From Cornus controversa (taxonomy: Eukaryota > Streptophyta > Magnoliopsida > Cornales > Cornaceae): a DNA stretch of 64,000 nucleotides. Below, one piece after another: positions 1 through 11,960 of this stretch. Under the pieces are notes generated by a model. The model saw nothing but the letters and a program-made list of their open reading frames with translations, did not search any database and was not told the origin of the DNA. Position 1 is the first letter of the stretch, and each line of letters begins with the position of its first letter. The stretch covers positions 44,010,806 through 44,074,805 of the forward strand of contig CM048848.1 in NCBI GenBank assembly GCA_026545225.1, read 5' to 3'. The position numbers were made by a program, and so were the translations under genes.

Positions 1-466
1 TCTTTATCTTTATTATTCATAGTTTAAAGTTTTTGAAAAATAACTCTAACACCCTAGTCAAAGTTAATGATGGAGTTAACAACAATTAGAAGTGTTAGCT
101 TTAATCATGAATTTATCAAAATACCCTCAATTTTTACACAACAATATAAAATGTAATACTGATGTAAGCAAGTCACATCAGGGTAGTGTTGAAAAATGAG
201 AGTAAAAAGGTCTAAAATATTAAGGTTCAAATGGTAATTGAAAAAGTGAGCAAGATTTAATTTGTAATTTTTGCTACAAGAAAGGATAGTTTTGGCATTT
301 TAATTTTTATATCTAACACAATTTTAATGTGACTAACGGCAGGGTTGTCAGGGTGAAGTCAACCAAACCTCAGGGGAGGTTGACTGAACTTTTTCATCTA
401 GTTTAATCTTTGGGTATTAAAATTAAACCTCAGGGGAGGTCGATCAGAGTAATTTACCCTAATTTT
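1..466. mobile_element. Right end of a TIR element cut by the window edge
   Basis: The sequence ends at about 466 with GTAATTTACCCT, preceded by two copies of an AAACCTCAGGGGAGGT motif near 366 and 427. The same terminal sequence, in both orientations, bounds the element at 14113-15490, so this looks like one end of a related element. The other end lies left of the window. No coding sequence is seen. Confidence 0.35.
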
Positions 467-586
467 TTTTATATAAAAGTCTTCTATATCTTTTTAATAT
501 AAAAAAACTAAGATTAGATCATGAATAAATAAAAAGTATTTCATAATTCATGTATATAAAGTTAGTAAGTCTAATTTTGACCTATA

Positions 587-590
<4 letters not shown>

Positions 591-620
<30 letters not shown>
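591..620. repeat. (TA)n microsatellite
   Basis: About 15 uninterrupted TA units. Confidence 0.9.
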
Positions 621-622
<2 letters not shown>

Positions 623-779
623 GAAATTCAGACTGATAGAAAGTCCAAAGAGTAAAGGAGTTAAAAAGCAAGATGAACCTAAAGAGGTAATTATTTGTTG
701 AGAAGACAAATGTTACTTGTCTTACAAGAACATCACTACCTGTAGAGATTCATTTTTCATTTATTCTCAGAAATGGGAT

Positions 780-3143
780 TACAAATAGATTTGAACATGT
801 TATAAATGTGATTTGTATATGTGAGGACTTGTTTAGAGGTCCGAAGAGTTTTATGAGTCATTCGTCTCATTTGAAATTTTGGGTCGTTGGGACCAGGGAC
901 AAAATTCGGGTGGGACTAAAAAACAAGATATTTTTTTGTTAAATTTAATTTTAGTTATAGATCAATTAGAATGTTAAAAGAGATGTAGAGTTGATTTTGA
1001 GGTCGTAGCCGCTTTCAAATTCAAAAACAGAAGTTGGGAAGGTACGTTAAGTGAACAAGGGGCGTATTGGTCATTTTATGCCCTAGAGCTTATAAAAATC
1101 TAAATACAGATATTTACAATCATTTATCTTTCTCTAAAAATCTAAAAATCTCTCTTCTCTCTTCTCTCTTCCCTATTAGGCTCTCTAGCTTCTCTATAAA
1201 ATTTGGAGATCTTAAGGCTCGATTCAGAAAGTGCCGGTGAAGGAAAGTTCGTTCTACTTGGCGAGGGCGTCATTTTGAACTGAACAAAGCTAGGTTTGGG
1301 CAAATTTTGAGTTGTTGGATTTGACGTTTAGCTTGAGATTTTATCTCTTGAGATATGGGATGTGTGTTGTGTTTTTTAATACAAGTTAAATTTCATATTA
1401 TAAGTATAGAATTGATGTTTTCATGTTATATATAAATATATGAGACTTTGGGATGAAATTCTTGCTTTGCATTGATATACATATGTTTTCTTGGATAGAA
1501 AATAATTGATATTTGATTTAGAATGTATGACTTGTTAATGTATGCTTTATGTGATATGTATGGCATATATGAGATTTTGTGACATATGTTGAAACCCTAG
1601 TTTCAATCTGAATTTTGTGAGAAAGATTGAATGTGTGCATATGTCAATATGGTTTTTTGCGTGACATGCTAGAAATGAATATAGGACATGAAATGGGTGC
1701 AAATGCATCGAAACTTATGTATATATATGCAAAACGTGACATGTAGTTTTGTGTGTGGGGAGTGATATCTCAGAAATAGCTCATGTGCAAAGTAGAGGGG
1801 GAATAGATCCTCCGAAGTTGAAAGACCTCAAACTTGCACAAGAGGGTTAGTTACCGGTGGGTTAGTAGCACAAAAATAACTAAGGACATGGGGTATAGGA
1901 TTTCGGCACATATCCGGATTAGGTGTGTGAGTGTGAGCACAATTCCAAGAGCTGAGAGCATTAAGTGTAACAATGTAAGTTATGTGATTATTTTGTGTTG
2001 AACTTGAATTCGAATTCATTTTTGTCATATGTTATAAATATGATAAAGTTGTGCGTTGAAGCATGTTATATTGAGCTTTGTGGTTGTCAAGTATATTGAT
2101 GTATATGCCATGTGAAATGTGAATTGTGGCATTTGACTAGAACATTAAGAAGCATAACACATAGCTAGGCTATGTATGTTGATTGATTTATGCATTGATA
2201 TAAAATGTGAACTTGGGTAGATTGCACAACATATGAACTTAAGCTTGTTGAACTTTGCTCATCCCTTTACATTAACAATTTCAGGGCATGGCAAGGAGGT
2301 TGCCGATAGTGATCAACCAAGAGTATGATATAGAGATAGAAGTATTCTCTTTTTGGGTTGTTTCTTTTGTTTTATGTATGTCTGAGATGTGAACATAGTG
2401 CTTTAGAAATGTGTAAAGAGACTTATTTTGACTTATTGTATTTAGGCCTTTGTGTTGTGAATGTTGGCTTTTGGACATGACATTTATGTATAAATGAAGT
2501 ATGTTTTGAATTAGCAAGAATTTCCATGATCTAGTTGATGTTTATGCATGTTGTGGTTATGTATAAACTTATATAGATGTATGTTAGGATACGGGGGAGT
2601 TTTGACGTAATTGAAGTGGTGTCTAAGGTTTCAAAGTTATGGAAATAAGAACACCTGTGGATGGAGCTACGATCAATCGAAACCAGGATTTTGATTTATC
2701 GAACCCTGTATTTCGATTAATCGAAGACCTAGCCACATTTAAGGGTCAAAAACCTGTTTATTCTGATAGAAGTTGCGCAAGAAGTGCGATTAATCGAAAC
2801 ACTTCGATTAATTGAAACTCCACTTGCAATTAATTATAGTACTTGAAGTGCTGCTTAAGCTGAGTTGGATTGTTAGCTTGTATGGGTGTCCTATGAGAGG
2901 TCCAGTAGGGAGAACACTAGCGTGACAACATGGTATCGGAGTGTGAATCAGATTAAGGAATGATGACGTGTGATAAAGAGTAAATTGATCAACTCCATTT
3001 CCTATATTGATTTGGGTATCGAAAATCGAGGCGTGATAGCAATGGTATCAGAGAATGTTTAGTGGCGACGTATGATGAATTTCGATTTAATCATCTCCCT
3101 TTCCTATATCGATTTGGGTATTGGAAATTGGGGCGTGACAACA
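780..3143 (+). mobile_element. Probable Ty3/gypsy LTR and flank
   Basis: Non-coding stretch that ends in GGGGCGTGACAACA immediately before TGGTATCAGAGC, the initiator-tRNA-Met-type primer-binding site of many plant LTR retrotransposons. The left part (about 820-910) has a diverged reverse-complement relative at 6320-6560, as expected for a dispersed LTR. A TATA-like stretch and a pyrimidine-rich leader (about 1090-1200) would fit an LTR promoter. I see no gag or pol after the primer-binding site, so this would be a solo or truncated LTR. The left boundary is a guess and the family is unassigned. Confidence 0.4.
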
Positions 3144-3240
3144 TGGTATCAGAGCATGTTTAGTGGTGGCGTATGATAAATTTTTATTTAATCATCTCCC
3201 TTTCCTATATCGATTTGGGTATTGGAAATTGGGGCGTGAC
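2931..3240 (+). repeat. Tandem LTR-end/primer-binding-site units
   Basis: The unit 'ccctttcctatatcgatttgg ... ggggcgtgaca ... TGGTATCAGAG ... tttagtggtggcgtatgat' recurs about every 101-112 bp. Primer-binding-site-like sequences start at 2931, 3043 and 3144, and a partial unit runs to 3240. The last two units are nearly identical. Confidence 0.75.
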
Positions 3241-3993
3241 ACTACCAACACCATTCTCCTATAAAAAAGAGAGTCGATGCACATCCAAAGGGACGTCACA
3301 ATTTAATTATAGACCTACTATTCTGCTTTATCTCTCATCAAGGTCCATCCCTGCCCACATATACATGTGAAAAGTTATATTTAACATGTTGAAAATAATT
3401 TTGCCTTTTATGCATAAACCCTGATAAAATAGTTGTAATCATTTATAACTTTATTTCACATTTTATTTGGATATAAGGCTATTACATTGTATAAGATCGA
3501 GAATTAGTCACATTAAAAAAAAAATGATCTTCTTAAAGAAAAAGGAATAGACAATAGCTTTTGCCTATCCTATATTTTGCTTGTTATCTCTCACCCACAA
3601 CCAGACATCACATGGAACCAGATTGTCTAGTTCATACTTTGTATCCCAAACAGAACTTCTTTTTATGAATGGCAGTTTAGGAAAGGCTTGCCACTCTTGA
3701 TAGTATTTCTATAGCTTCACTCCACATCCCAATTCTTGTTCACTATGCCCTACTGCTAGAGAGAGCCATAACCACCTATTCTTCCGATGTCCCTTCACCT
3801 CACAAATTTGAAACCATTTCACATCTTTCTGTAAACTCTTCATCCCACCTAATATCAATGGCTGGAACGATCTAACCTAAATTGTTGGCTCTCAAATGCA
3901 TGGGATAATAAGAAAGTTTTTCCCTCACAAAAACTTGCACTAGTTAGAAAGGTGTATATATGGTACATGGAAAGAGAGAAATTGCAGAACCTT

Positions 3994-4001
3994 TATAAAT
4001 A
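3994..4001 (+). promoter_or_regulatory. TATA-box-like element
   Basis: TATAAATA in a GC-poor context, followed about 30 bp later by a CA-rich, leader-like stretch (CACAAACACTAATCAAGG) and an ATG at 4055. Resembles a plant core promoter. No expression evidence can be drawn from sequence alone. Confidence 0.25.
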
Positions 4002-4054
4002 AGAGCTCCACACCACAAACACTAATCAAGGAAATCCACGGTCTAATCAAACTC

Positions 4055-4162
4055 ATGCTTAGCAGCATCTCCTTGAAGAATAGCAGAAACAATAGGTTGT
4101 TTACCGACTTATGGTCTTTACCAAGCTCTGTAACTAGACCTCCCAGAAAACCACCATATTAG
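4055..4162 (+). CDS. Candidate 35-aa small ORF
   Basis: ATG at 4055 to TAG at 4162 encodes a Ser/Arg/Pro-rich 35-residue peptide (MLSSISLKNSRNNRL at the start, PPRKPPY at the end). I do not recognise the family. It is listed only because a TATA-like box lies about 54 bp upstream of the ATG and the surrounding 3.5-4.2 kb shows no transposon hallmarks. The first signal-like stretch is short and not a convincing signal peptide. It may equally be the first exon of a gene disrupted by the element at 4269, or chance. Confidence 0.15.
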   Translation: MLSSISLKNSRNNRLFTDLWSLPSSVTRPPRKPPY

Positions 4163-4268
4163 CTTATAAACTCCTTCTTTTTAGTGGTTTTTCTGCTGTT
4201 AGTCTTCATAGATATCATGCAGGTCAGGTTTTTCTTTACGTATTGCCATTGTACATTGTATGTATAAC

Positions 4269-4391
4269 TAGGGGTGCACCAAGAACCGGTGGAACTGGAA
4301 CTGGAACCAGAACCATAAGGAACCGTACTTGAACCGAACTGAACCGTTCACTACAATTCCGGTTCCAATGAATCAGAACCGGAATCGTTAG

Positions 4392-4438
<47 letters not shown>

Positions 4439-4582
4439 GAACATTAGAACTTAGAATATATATATATATATAAATGAATAATAATAACTTCTAAGTTCTA
4501 ATGTTCTATATAAATATATAATATATAAAGTATAAAATATATAATATATAAATAAATACTAATACCTTATAAATTCTAGTGT

Positions 4583-4614
<32 letters not shown>

Positions 4615-5087
4615 AATGAATAATAATAACTTCTAAGTTCTAATGTTCTATATAAATATATAATATATAAAGTATAAAATATATAATATATAAATAAATA
4701 CTAATATCTTCTAAATTCTAGTGTTCTATTTTTATATAAGGTATAAAATATATAATATATAGATAAATATATTTAGCTTCTAAGTTCTAATGTTTTATAT
4801 ATTTATATAATGTAAGATATATAAATAAATAATAATAACTTCTAATCTATTGTTATAACTAGGGGTACACAAGTATAAGTGTGTATCTTGCCAATGTTTA
4901 AAAAAAAAAAAGAGTTGACAAAGAATTGTTGAGGAACCGGAACCAGAATTACAAAAAATCGAAATCGAACTGAACCGAATCAAACTCAACGGTTCCGGTT
5001 CCAGTTCCAAAATTAAGGAACTATTGGGAACGATTTCGGTTCCGATTCTACTAAGAACCGTAAGAAATCGTACCGTATGCGCCCCTA
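4269..5087. mobile_element. hAT-like non-autonomous TIR element
   Basis: Starts TAGGGGTGCACC and ends GCGCCCCTA, imperfect inverted termini. It is flanked by an 8-bp direct repeat with one mismatch, TGTATAAC (4261-4268) and TGTATAAT (5088-5095), the target-site size of hAT elements. Inner arms are rich in 'GGAACCGGAACC'-type sequence in inverted orientation, and the centre is an AT-rich tandem repeat. No transposase frame is present. Confidence 0.65.
4390..4860. repeat. AT-rich tandem repeat inside the element
   Basis: A unit of roughly 140-150 bp ('aacttctaagttctaatgttc' followed by a long (TA)-rich tract and 'ataaatactaata') occurs at about 4480 and 4630, with partial copies to about 4860. 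(TA)n runs lie at 4397-4430 and 4590-4612. Confidence 0.65.
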
Positions 5088-5095
5088 TGTATAAT

Positions 5096-6219
5096 TATGT
5101 TTTCTTGGTTGGTTTGGCCTTGACTTTTGTACAAACACATTACTTTGAATACAATTACTTATCTTATCGAAAAAATAAAAAAGAATAGGCAACAACATGC
5201 ATAACCATATTTATTTATGGATTGTATTTCAACAGCATGCTCCGACGCTTCAACTAGCTCTACATGAGTTGTGTATGGAAGCGTAGAATTGCACCTTAGA
5301 ACTAGAATAAAAATAATAATAATTTGCATTTGAACTAATTTTCTTGCAGTTCCCATTTCAAGAAACCAATTTTATACTCCCAAACATAACATTGGTGTAA
5401 TTAAATTAGTTTTACCTTGCCCCAACCCAATCTATCATTACAAGAATTCTTGTATCATTCTCATACTCCCAAACGTAACATTAGTGTAACTAAATTAGTT
5501 TTTTTTATTTATTTAAAATTAATTTCAACATGTGCGTATATGGATCAAAAGATCAATTCTTATTTAGTCTTCAATATATAATTTTCAAAATTAAAATAGA
5601 ATCATGTAGGTGCTATATATTTTTCATCCTCAATTGGGCTGGATTCATTAGTCTGTTTTCTTGGGTTGGACCTTTAATTTTTTTGGATAAGTAAGGCTGA
5701 TTTGTATAAATATGAACAAAAATACAGAGAAGCAAGCCCAAGGTTAGGGAACTCAAAAACAACAGGCCCATTTGGCAATGATAACAATCATACCAAGCAA
5801 AGCGAAGAAGCTGCAATTACAAACTATTGCAACCAAAAACGGGCATTCTAGAGCCTCTCAAGGTTGGGCCTTAGTGGCTCTTTCCTATGTTGTTATGTTC
5901 CTTCCTGTTCATTTCATAATGGACTCTACTTTAAATTCCATAAAAAAACAAAAACAAAAACAAAAAAAACCACTTCCAAGATAAAACTTGGAAAATGCTT
6001 TTTAGTTTTTACTGTGTTTTCATATTTTTTTATGTTCAAAATCATAAAAAGCCTACAACAATCCACAAATACCTTCTTTTTTTTTGTTGGTAATTAAGTT
6101 AGATAAACACTGCTCATACCTTCAACCTTTTATTTTAGATACATATAATTCTTTTGAGAAACTAATCCGAAAATTAGGAATTAATTTTTCAATATTGACA
6201 ATTCGGATTGGCTCTGGTT
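5096..6219. other. No gene seen
   Basis: AT-rich, with only short chance frames. A pair of similar 'catactcccaaa(c/a)(a/g)taacattggtgtaa' stretches near 5370 and 5465 suggests a small local duplication. Confidence 0.5.
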
Positions 6220-6319
6220 CGTTTAGAAAATGCGGTTCGAGGAAAAAGCGACTACGGCTCAGAAATCACTTCGTTAAATCTTTTAACATTTTATTTAGTC
6301 TAAAATAAAAAAATAAATA

Positions 6320-6560
6320 TTTCTCAAAAAAATCCGGTTTCCCTGGCCCACCTAACCCGTGCCCCCAGCTCCGCCGACCCGAAAATCTCAAAATGAACCA
6401 AATGACTTGAAAATTTTCCTGAACCTCTAAACAAGTCCCTAAACATGCATTTCATGTTTATAATGCATGGAACATCATTTAAACTCCATTTATGACACAA
6501 ATATAAATAAAAAGAAAACAGGTCAAAATTAGACCTGGTCTCTATAATATTATTACGTGT
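6320..6560 (-). mobile_element. LTR fragment related to 820-910
   Basis: Read on the - strand, this contains 'ggacttgtttagaggt', then 'agtcat', 'tcattttgagattttcgggtcg' and 'gtgggccagg' in the same order as the + strand at about 825-920. It is therefore a diverged, oppositely oriented copy of the probable Ty3/gypsy LTR. Boundaries are unclear. Confidence 0.5.
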
Positions 6561-6589
6561 CAATGTTTAATTAGTGCGTGATACAATGT

Positions 6590-7660
6590 CATCATTACTC
6601 CGGGCTTATTAAATTTTTTCTCCTTTTTTGGTTCTTCTGCTTAAATTGATATGGTGGTTAGATGTAACCAACTCATCTTATTTATATAAATATTCATCTT
6701 GAAAAGCATGTGTGGTACAAGTCAATAATGCGAGAAATGGTAGTGGATTCTCTTCACATTTTTGGAGTTCCATGAAAAGCAAATTGGGGTGAATGAATTT
6801 ACTTAATCTAGCCAGTGTTCAAGCTCTGTGACCCATCTTCTCTTTCACGTCACCTTTCCAATTACTCCTTAATTTAGTCCACACTCTTTCCTGTGACTTG
6901 ATTCAATTCCATCATCTTTTACAACCCTTTAAGTTCTCAATTACATCTCTCCTTCTCTGTCACATTAGTTCATATTGCATTCATAGTCCAAATCAACTCA
7001 AGTGTCCAACAGGCTTACAGTACCGATAAGATCCGATCCCTCATGTTTATTCGGCAAACTACCAATACTATATATAAATCCCAGGTGAAGTCAATTTTAA
7101 AAATGAACTTATTATTAGCAAGCACTACATGTTAGTCGGATGTCATGAGAGTCGTGCTATACAACAAATAAATAGAAAAAAGAAGTGTGTTTGTTAATAG
7201 AAGCGTTGTGTAGGTAGTGGGTACTTTACACAATAATAAAGAAAATAAAATAAGTAGTATTAAACAATTGAGTAACATATGAAGGTTTAAGGACTAGACG
7301 ATCATTACCCAAAGTTTAGATCATAGGTTACGATGAATCTGCCAATGCTATAGTTCCCTAGAAAATAAGTATCCTTGCCTATTACACTAAACCACGACAG
7401 TAGAGCATTAAATGGTTAATGTTAAACTTAACTTCATACAACGGCGGTGGTTGAACATTTAAAGATTCAACTGTATCACATTAAATGTGATGGTAAGGGT
7501 TTCTATATTGGCACGTGTTTCACCATTTCTTTGGTTGGGCCCACCACAAAGGGCTTACTCTAGCTTCTCATCCACTAATCTAAAATCCCTCTAAGTGTCC
7601 CAAGAGTCTTACATTGACATAAAAAAGAGCCCTACCTATGTTTCATTCAGACATTAGTTC
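6590..7660. other. No gene seen
   Basis: Unremarkable AT-rich DNA. A G-box-like CACGTG lies near 7512, with no adjacent frame that would make it a credible promoter. Confidence 0.5.
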
Positions 7661-7669
7661 TTGCGAGTC

Positions 7670-8200
7670 TTCGAGAAGCATCATGAGTGATGTCTCGAAG
7701 TTTTATTTTGATTAAGTTCAATTCAGGGTCTCGAGGAGCATTGAGTGCTGCTTTCAAGACTTTGTTTGCTTTGAGTTTGCCTTAAGGTTTCTGAGACTCA
7801 AGGAGCACTTGGTGCGTTTTGTCGAGTCTTTGTTTGTCTCAAGTTTGAATTGGAATTTTGACACTTAGAAAGGAACCCGATGCAGTATTTAATTTTTCGT
7901 TTGACCTGAGTTTGACTTAGGGTTTTGAGACTCGATAGGCACTTGGTGCCGCTTTTGAGGTTTTGTTTGACTTGAATTTGACTTAGGATTTTGAGACTAA
8001 AGGAGCATTTGGTGCTGCTTTCAAGGTTTTGTTTGACTTGCGTATGACTCAGAGTTTTAAGACTCGACGAGCACTTAGTGTTGCTTTCGAGTTTTTTGTT
8101 TAACTTGATTTAAACTTAGGATTTTGAGACTCGACAAGCAACGTGGTGCTGTTTTCGAGATTTTGTTTGACCCGAGTTTGACTAAGATGGTGGAAGTTAC
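7670..8200 (+). repeat. About 66-bp minisatellite, seven to eight degenerate copies
   Basis: The unit runs 'ggattttgagactcga(g/c)gagcacttggtgctgctttcgag' then 'ttttgtttgacttgagtttgactta'. Recognisable copies begin near 7725, 7786, 7855, 7920, 7986, 8052 and 8118, with a weaker one before 7725. The spacing stays 61-69 bp, mostly 66 (a multiple of three), but no frame is open through the array. Confidence 0.85.
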
Positions 8201-8760
8201 CCGGTAACAAACAACAAAATCACTAGAGTGGGTGTGTTTGAGTCTTTCCCCAGAGTGCCCAGGTTCCTCTCATTAGAACAATTGGTCGTAAGTGAATGGG
8301 TCTAAGAATGAGAGAGTGAGAGAGATGAAGAGAGAGGTCAAATCTTATTTGACTGGTAGGTAGGGTAGTTTCGTTTAGGATTGCATAAGGATACTATGAT
8401 CTTTTTACAAATACTTAGTAAGGGTAAAAATCGGCTCTGTCATTTAAGTTGTTTATGGGCATTTTGGTAACAATCTAAATGGAGGGTAATAGAGTAATTA
8501 CATGAATTTGAGGTTAAGGGCATTTTGGTCCATGTAAAAATTAATAACTAAAAATATTAGTTTTGTAATTAAATTGAAAAAGGGATCCGACTCCTCTGCG
8601 TTGGAGGAGTCAGTCCGCTTCTATCTATTGTTCAATCGAGCGACTGGAAAGAAGGCCACATATATGGTATAGATCTCCAAAAAAATAAAAATAAAAGTTG
8701 GGACATTTAAAAATAAATTGCCAACTTTACCCTCTGCTCTCTTAAAACATCAATTGATAT
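8201..8760. other. No gene seen
   Basis: Includes a purine-rich 'gagagagtgagagagatgaagagagagg' stretch near 8310. No gene or element boundary recognised. Confidence 0.5.

Positions 8761-8764
<4 letters not shown>

Positions 8765-8799
<35 letters not shown>
8765..8799. repeat. (TA)n microsatellite
   Basis: About 17 TA units abutting the CTAG at 8800. Confidence 0.9.
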
Positions 8800-8800
<1 letters not shown>

Positions 8801-8830
8801 TAGTAAAATTAACGTGCAATACACGTGACG
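8800..8830 (-). mobile_element. Possible Helitron 3' terminus
   Basis: On the - strand the sequence reads as a short hairpin, ACGTG-TATTG-CACGT (8812-8826), then about 8 bases, then CTAG followed by T. A hairpin about 10 bases before CTRR, with insertion before a T, is the known Helitron 3' end. The element would extend to the right. I could not locate its 5' TC end. Confidence 0.35.
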
Positions 8831-10549
8831 AGAAATGATTGTTGATTTTTTTTAGAAATTATTTTAGATGCTAACACTTTATGTAATGTAATGAAAAAAT
8901 TGATAAAAAAATATTGTACATCTAACGTCATAACCATACAAGTATTCTTCTCATTATTCATTGTTTCTTTCCATCCAAATAAATTTTGCAATAATAAATA
9001 AACATGTTTAGATTGTGTTCAATATTTCACTTAGTGACTTTGATAATGAGAGATATATTGAATTCACTCAAGTAAAACCAACAGTAAAATCTTTCTTTAA
9101 TTATAAAATTACATCCAGAGTAGGAATTCTATTTTTATACTCCTATCATGCAAAATTTGAATATAACAAAATTAATTCATGTGAACATTTTAGATAAATA
9201 ACCAAGATAATAGACACTGACTTTGAACAATATAACACATGAAAATTCCGTTCATACCTCAAATTATAAATTACTCTCAGAACTTTTGCTTCGGCTTTTA
9301 CGCAGAAGAAAAAGAAAAGCAAAAGTTATATCAGGAAGTTGGTACCTTCCAGCTTCCTTTAAACGCTCTTCTTGGACTCCGAACCTCTTCCGTCTTATTA
9401 ATCCAAACACTCTTCAAAACGGCTTTTGAGCTTAAAAAGCCGAAAGCCACTTTTTAAAATCACTAGAGTGTGTGTGTTTATGCATTCTCGGATTCACCTT
9501 TTTTTCATAAAATGCTTGGAAAATGAATTCACCTAGGAACTCAATTTCTAGAATACTATATGATAACATTATTAAAAACTTCATAAAAACTTGCACAACA
9601 AAATAGATTAAAATAAAAGAACCCAAAATTTAAAGATTTTCTAATATTATAACATTATTCTAAACCTTTTATTAAATACTAGAACAATCTTATTTTAGAG
9701 AAATTAATATAAATGTTAGTAATAAATTAATGTGAAGTGTCTTTAACCAAAAGAGTACACGAGAGATACATATTTTGGAGTATTATCTTGTTTGAATTGA
9801 GCCTATTGTGGGGGTAATTTAGTAATCTACCTCTGTCCATGAATACATTTTTCTTGTCTAATTTTGTGTTTGTGCTCTGTCCCCTCGAAACCAAAACAGA
9901 CAGATGAACCAAAAGATCATATACGCATGCAATATATACACAGAGTGTGTGTGTAAAGTTGCGTCTCTCTCTCTTTAGGGTCACCTTGTTACTGCGTTTA
10001 GAAGTAAATGTAGACTATTTATAATAAAGAAGCGATTATTTATAATAGTTGTGGCGTTTGAGAATTTACGTCATTTGTTTTTTTAATGGTCATGTTAAAA
10101 AAATATTAAAATGGTCAAATCTAATTTAAGAAGCAGATGACAATGTTGTTATTTGAAAAGATAATTTAATATGAAATATAAGAAATATTTGGCAGATAAT
10201 AGAATTCAATGTGAATGTTACTTCTTTTTAGAAGATAAACCTCATGTTGGGCGTGATTTTATTTATTTTTTATGAGATCCTAATATTTGGTAGAAGAGGT
10301 ATTTTAATGTAAATGCAACTCTTCAATATTAATAGTTAAATATCATTGTGAAACTTTCTTTTATTGTGACAAAGTTGAATTTTTTAAAAAAGTACTTAAC
10401 GTTTTGTTTTTAGATTACCTCTTTTTTTTATTATTATTAAGTTGAAAATGTATGAAATGGGAAAAATAAAATGTCTACAACTTTTAATAGTAATATAGAA
10501 ATAGCAATTTATAATTATCAACATCGTCTAGATTTATTTAACAAATAAA
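8831..10549. other. No gene seen
   Basis: AT-rich DNA, possibly the body of the Helitron-like element whose end is at 8800. Only short frames without recognisable domains. Confidence 0.5.
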
Positions 10550-10558
10550 TAAAAAATA

Positions 10559-11314
10559 GGATAAATATCACTGACACTTCTTGAGATTTGATGTATTGAC
10601 AGGTGACTATAACTTTGTGAATTTTCGTCACTAACACCCCTGATCAGTTTTTTCTTTTTTTTTTAATAAGGGAAATGTCCTGATTGCTCCTAATTATTTA
10701 AATGTATTTTAATATAAAATTATCAAAATAGAAGAATGACCACAATACCCTTCATGATAATATGCATTGCCAACTACTTTTTAATTTTATGTTAATATTA
10801 TTATTTATGGGAATAAATAATTATATATATTAGGTTATATATATTATAGTGTATATATATAGATGAATAGGGAAAAAGAAAGAGAAATTTAATTACTTTT
10901 TTATTTTATGTAAACATTATTATTTATGAAAATAAATAATTATATATATATATATATTATAGTATATTGTATATATATATATATATAGATAGAGAAAAAG
11001 AAAAAAGAAATTTAATTAGTTTTCTATTTTGTGTTAATATTATTATTTATGAAAATAAATAATTATATATAGATTACATATATTATAATATATATAGGTA
11101 TATTCAAAGGGGTATTTTAGTCCATTAGACAGGGTTAAATGAGTAAATTTAGCTTTCAAATGAGTTAGGTCGGAAGTCAAAGGATAGCATGGTCATTTCA
11201 CTATCAAAAGGTGTTCTAACACAATGCACTTTTGACAGGAGGGAGTGTTAATTCATAAAGTTGTAATCGCATGTCAATACATCAAACTTCAAGGAATGTC
11301 AGTAATATTTATCC
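10559..11314. mobile_element. Mutator-like MITE
   Basis: Long inverted termini: the left end GGATAAATATCACTGACA and roughly 80 following bases match the reverse complement of the right end TGTCAGTAATATTTATCC. They are flanked by 9-bp direct repeats with one mismatch, TAAAAAATA (10550-10558) and CAAAAAATA (11315-11323). A 9-bp duplication with long TIRs fits the Mutator superfamily. The centre holds three related blocks of 'tttttattttatgtaaacattattatttatgaaaataaataatta'-like sequence. No transposase. Confidence 0.7.
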
Positions 11315-11323
11315 CAAAAAATA

Positions 11324-11960
11324 AAATAAACTACAGCTTATTTTAGTTTCAATACATAGAAGAGGCATTTTAACTTAAACATAATGATTCAATTTAGTTG
11401 GAAGGTATCACTGAGAACATACTAGAAGGTAATTTACTTTTGGATAAAATGCTCTAACACCTCATGAGATTTTATTTTATTACTCATGGAGAATATTTGT
11501 GTCAAAAATGATTTTAACACCTCCGGTCAAAGTTAACATGAGTTTATTTTTAACGGTTCCCGTGCTTTTATCATTATACCCGTCCTATATTTAATTGCAT
11601 CATTTGGTGACATATACCCTCTTATACAGAATGTCTAAATTACCCTCAATATGATATATTAGTATGCACTACATTATTTCTCTTTATTCTATCTCTTAAA
11701 CGATATATGTAATGTTCCACCATTACAAATTTGCAAGTGATTCCAAACCAATTCAAACACGGGTTATTTCCTTTCTCAGCAAGCTTTATTTGGGTAATTC
11801 ATGGATTGGATAATAGAAAACAGTGTATGCACTCTCAGATCAAATCACCAGGTATGGGCAAACAGAAGCTTTTCGTATTCTTGGTCAGATCCACTACAAT
11901 CAAATAGTTGAACTTGGGCATTGGACCTTGAACAAATTATTGGTTAAATTAACAATCTTT
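11324..11960. other. TIR-element-like ends, no gene
   Basis: About 11440-11560 contains 'ctctaacacctc ... aacacctccggtcaaagttaac', the same kind of sequence as at the left window edge (about 45-80), so part of a related element is likely present. No complete boundaries. Confidence 0.3.

Noticed and set aside
7670..8200. CRISPR-like array
   Set aside because: Units are contiguous and degenerate without unique spacers, in eukaryotic DNA; it is a minisatellite.
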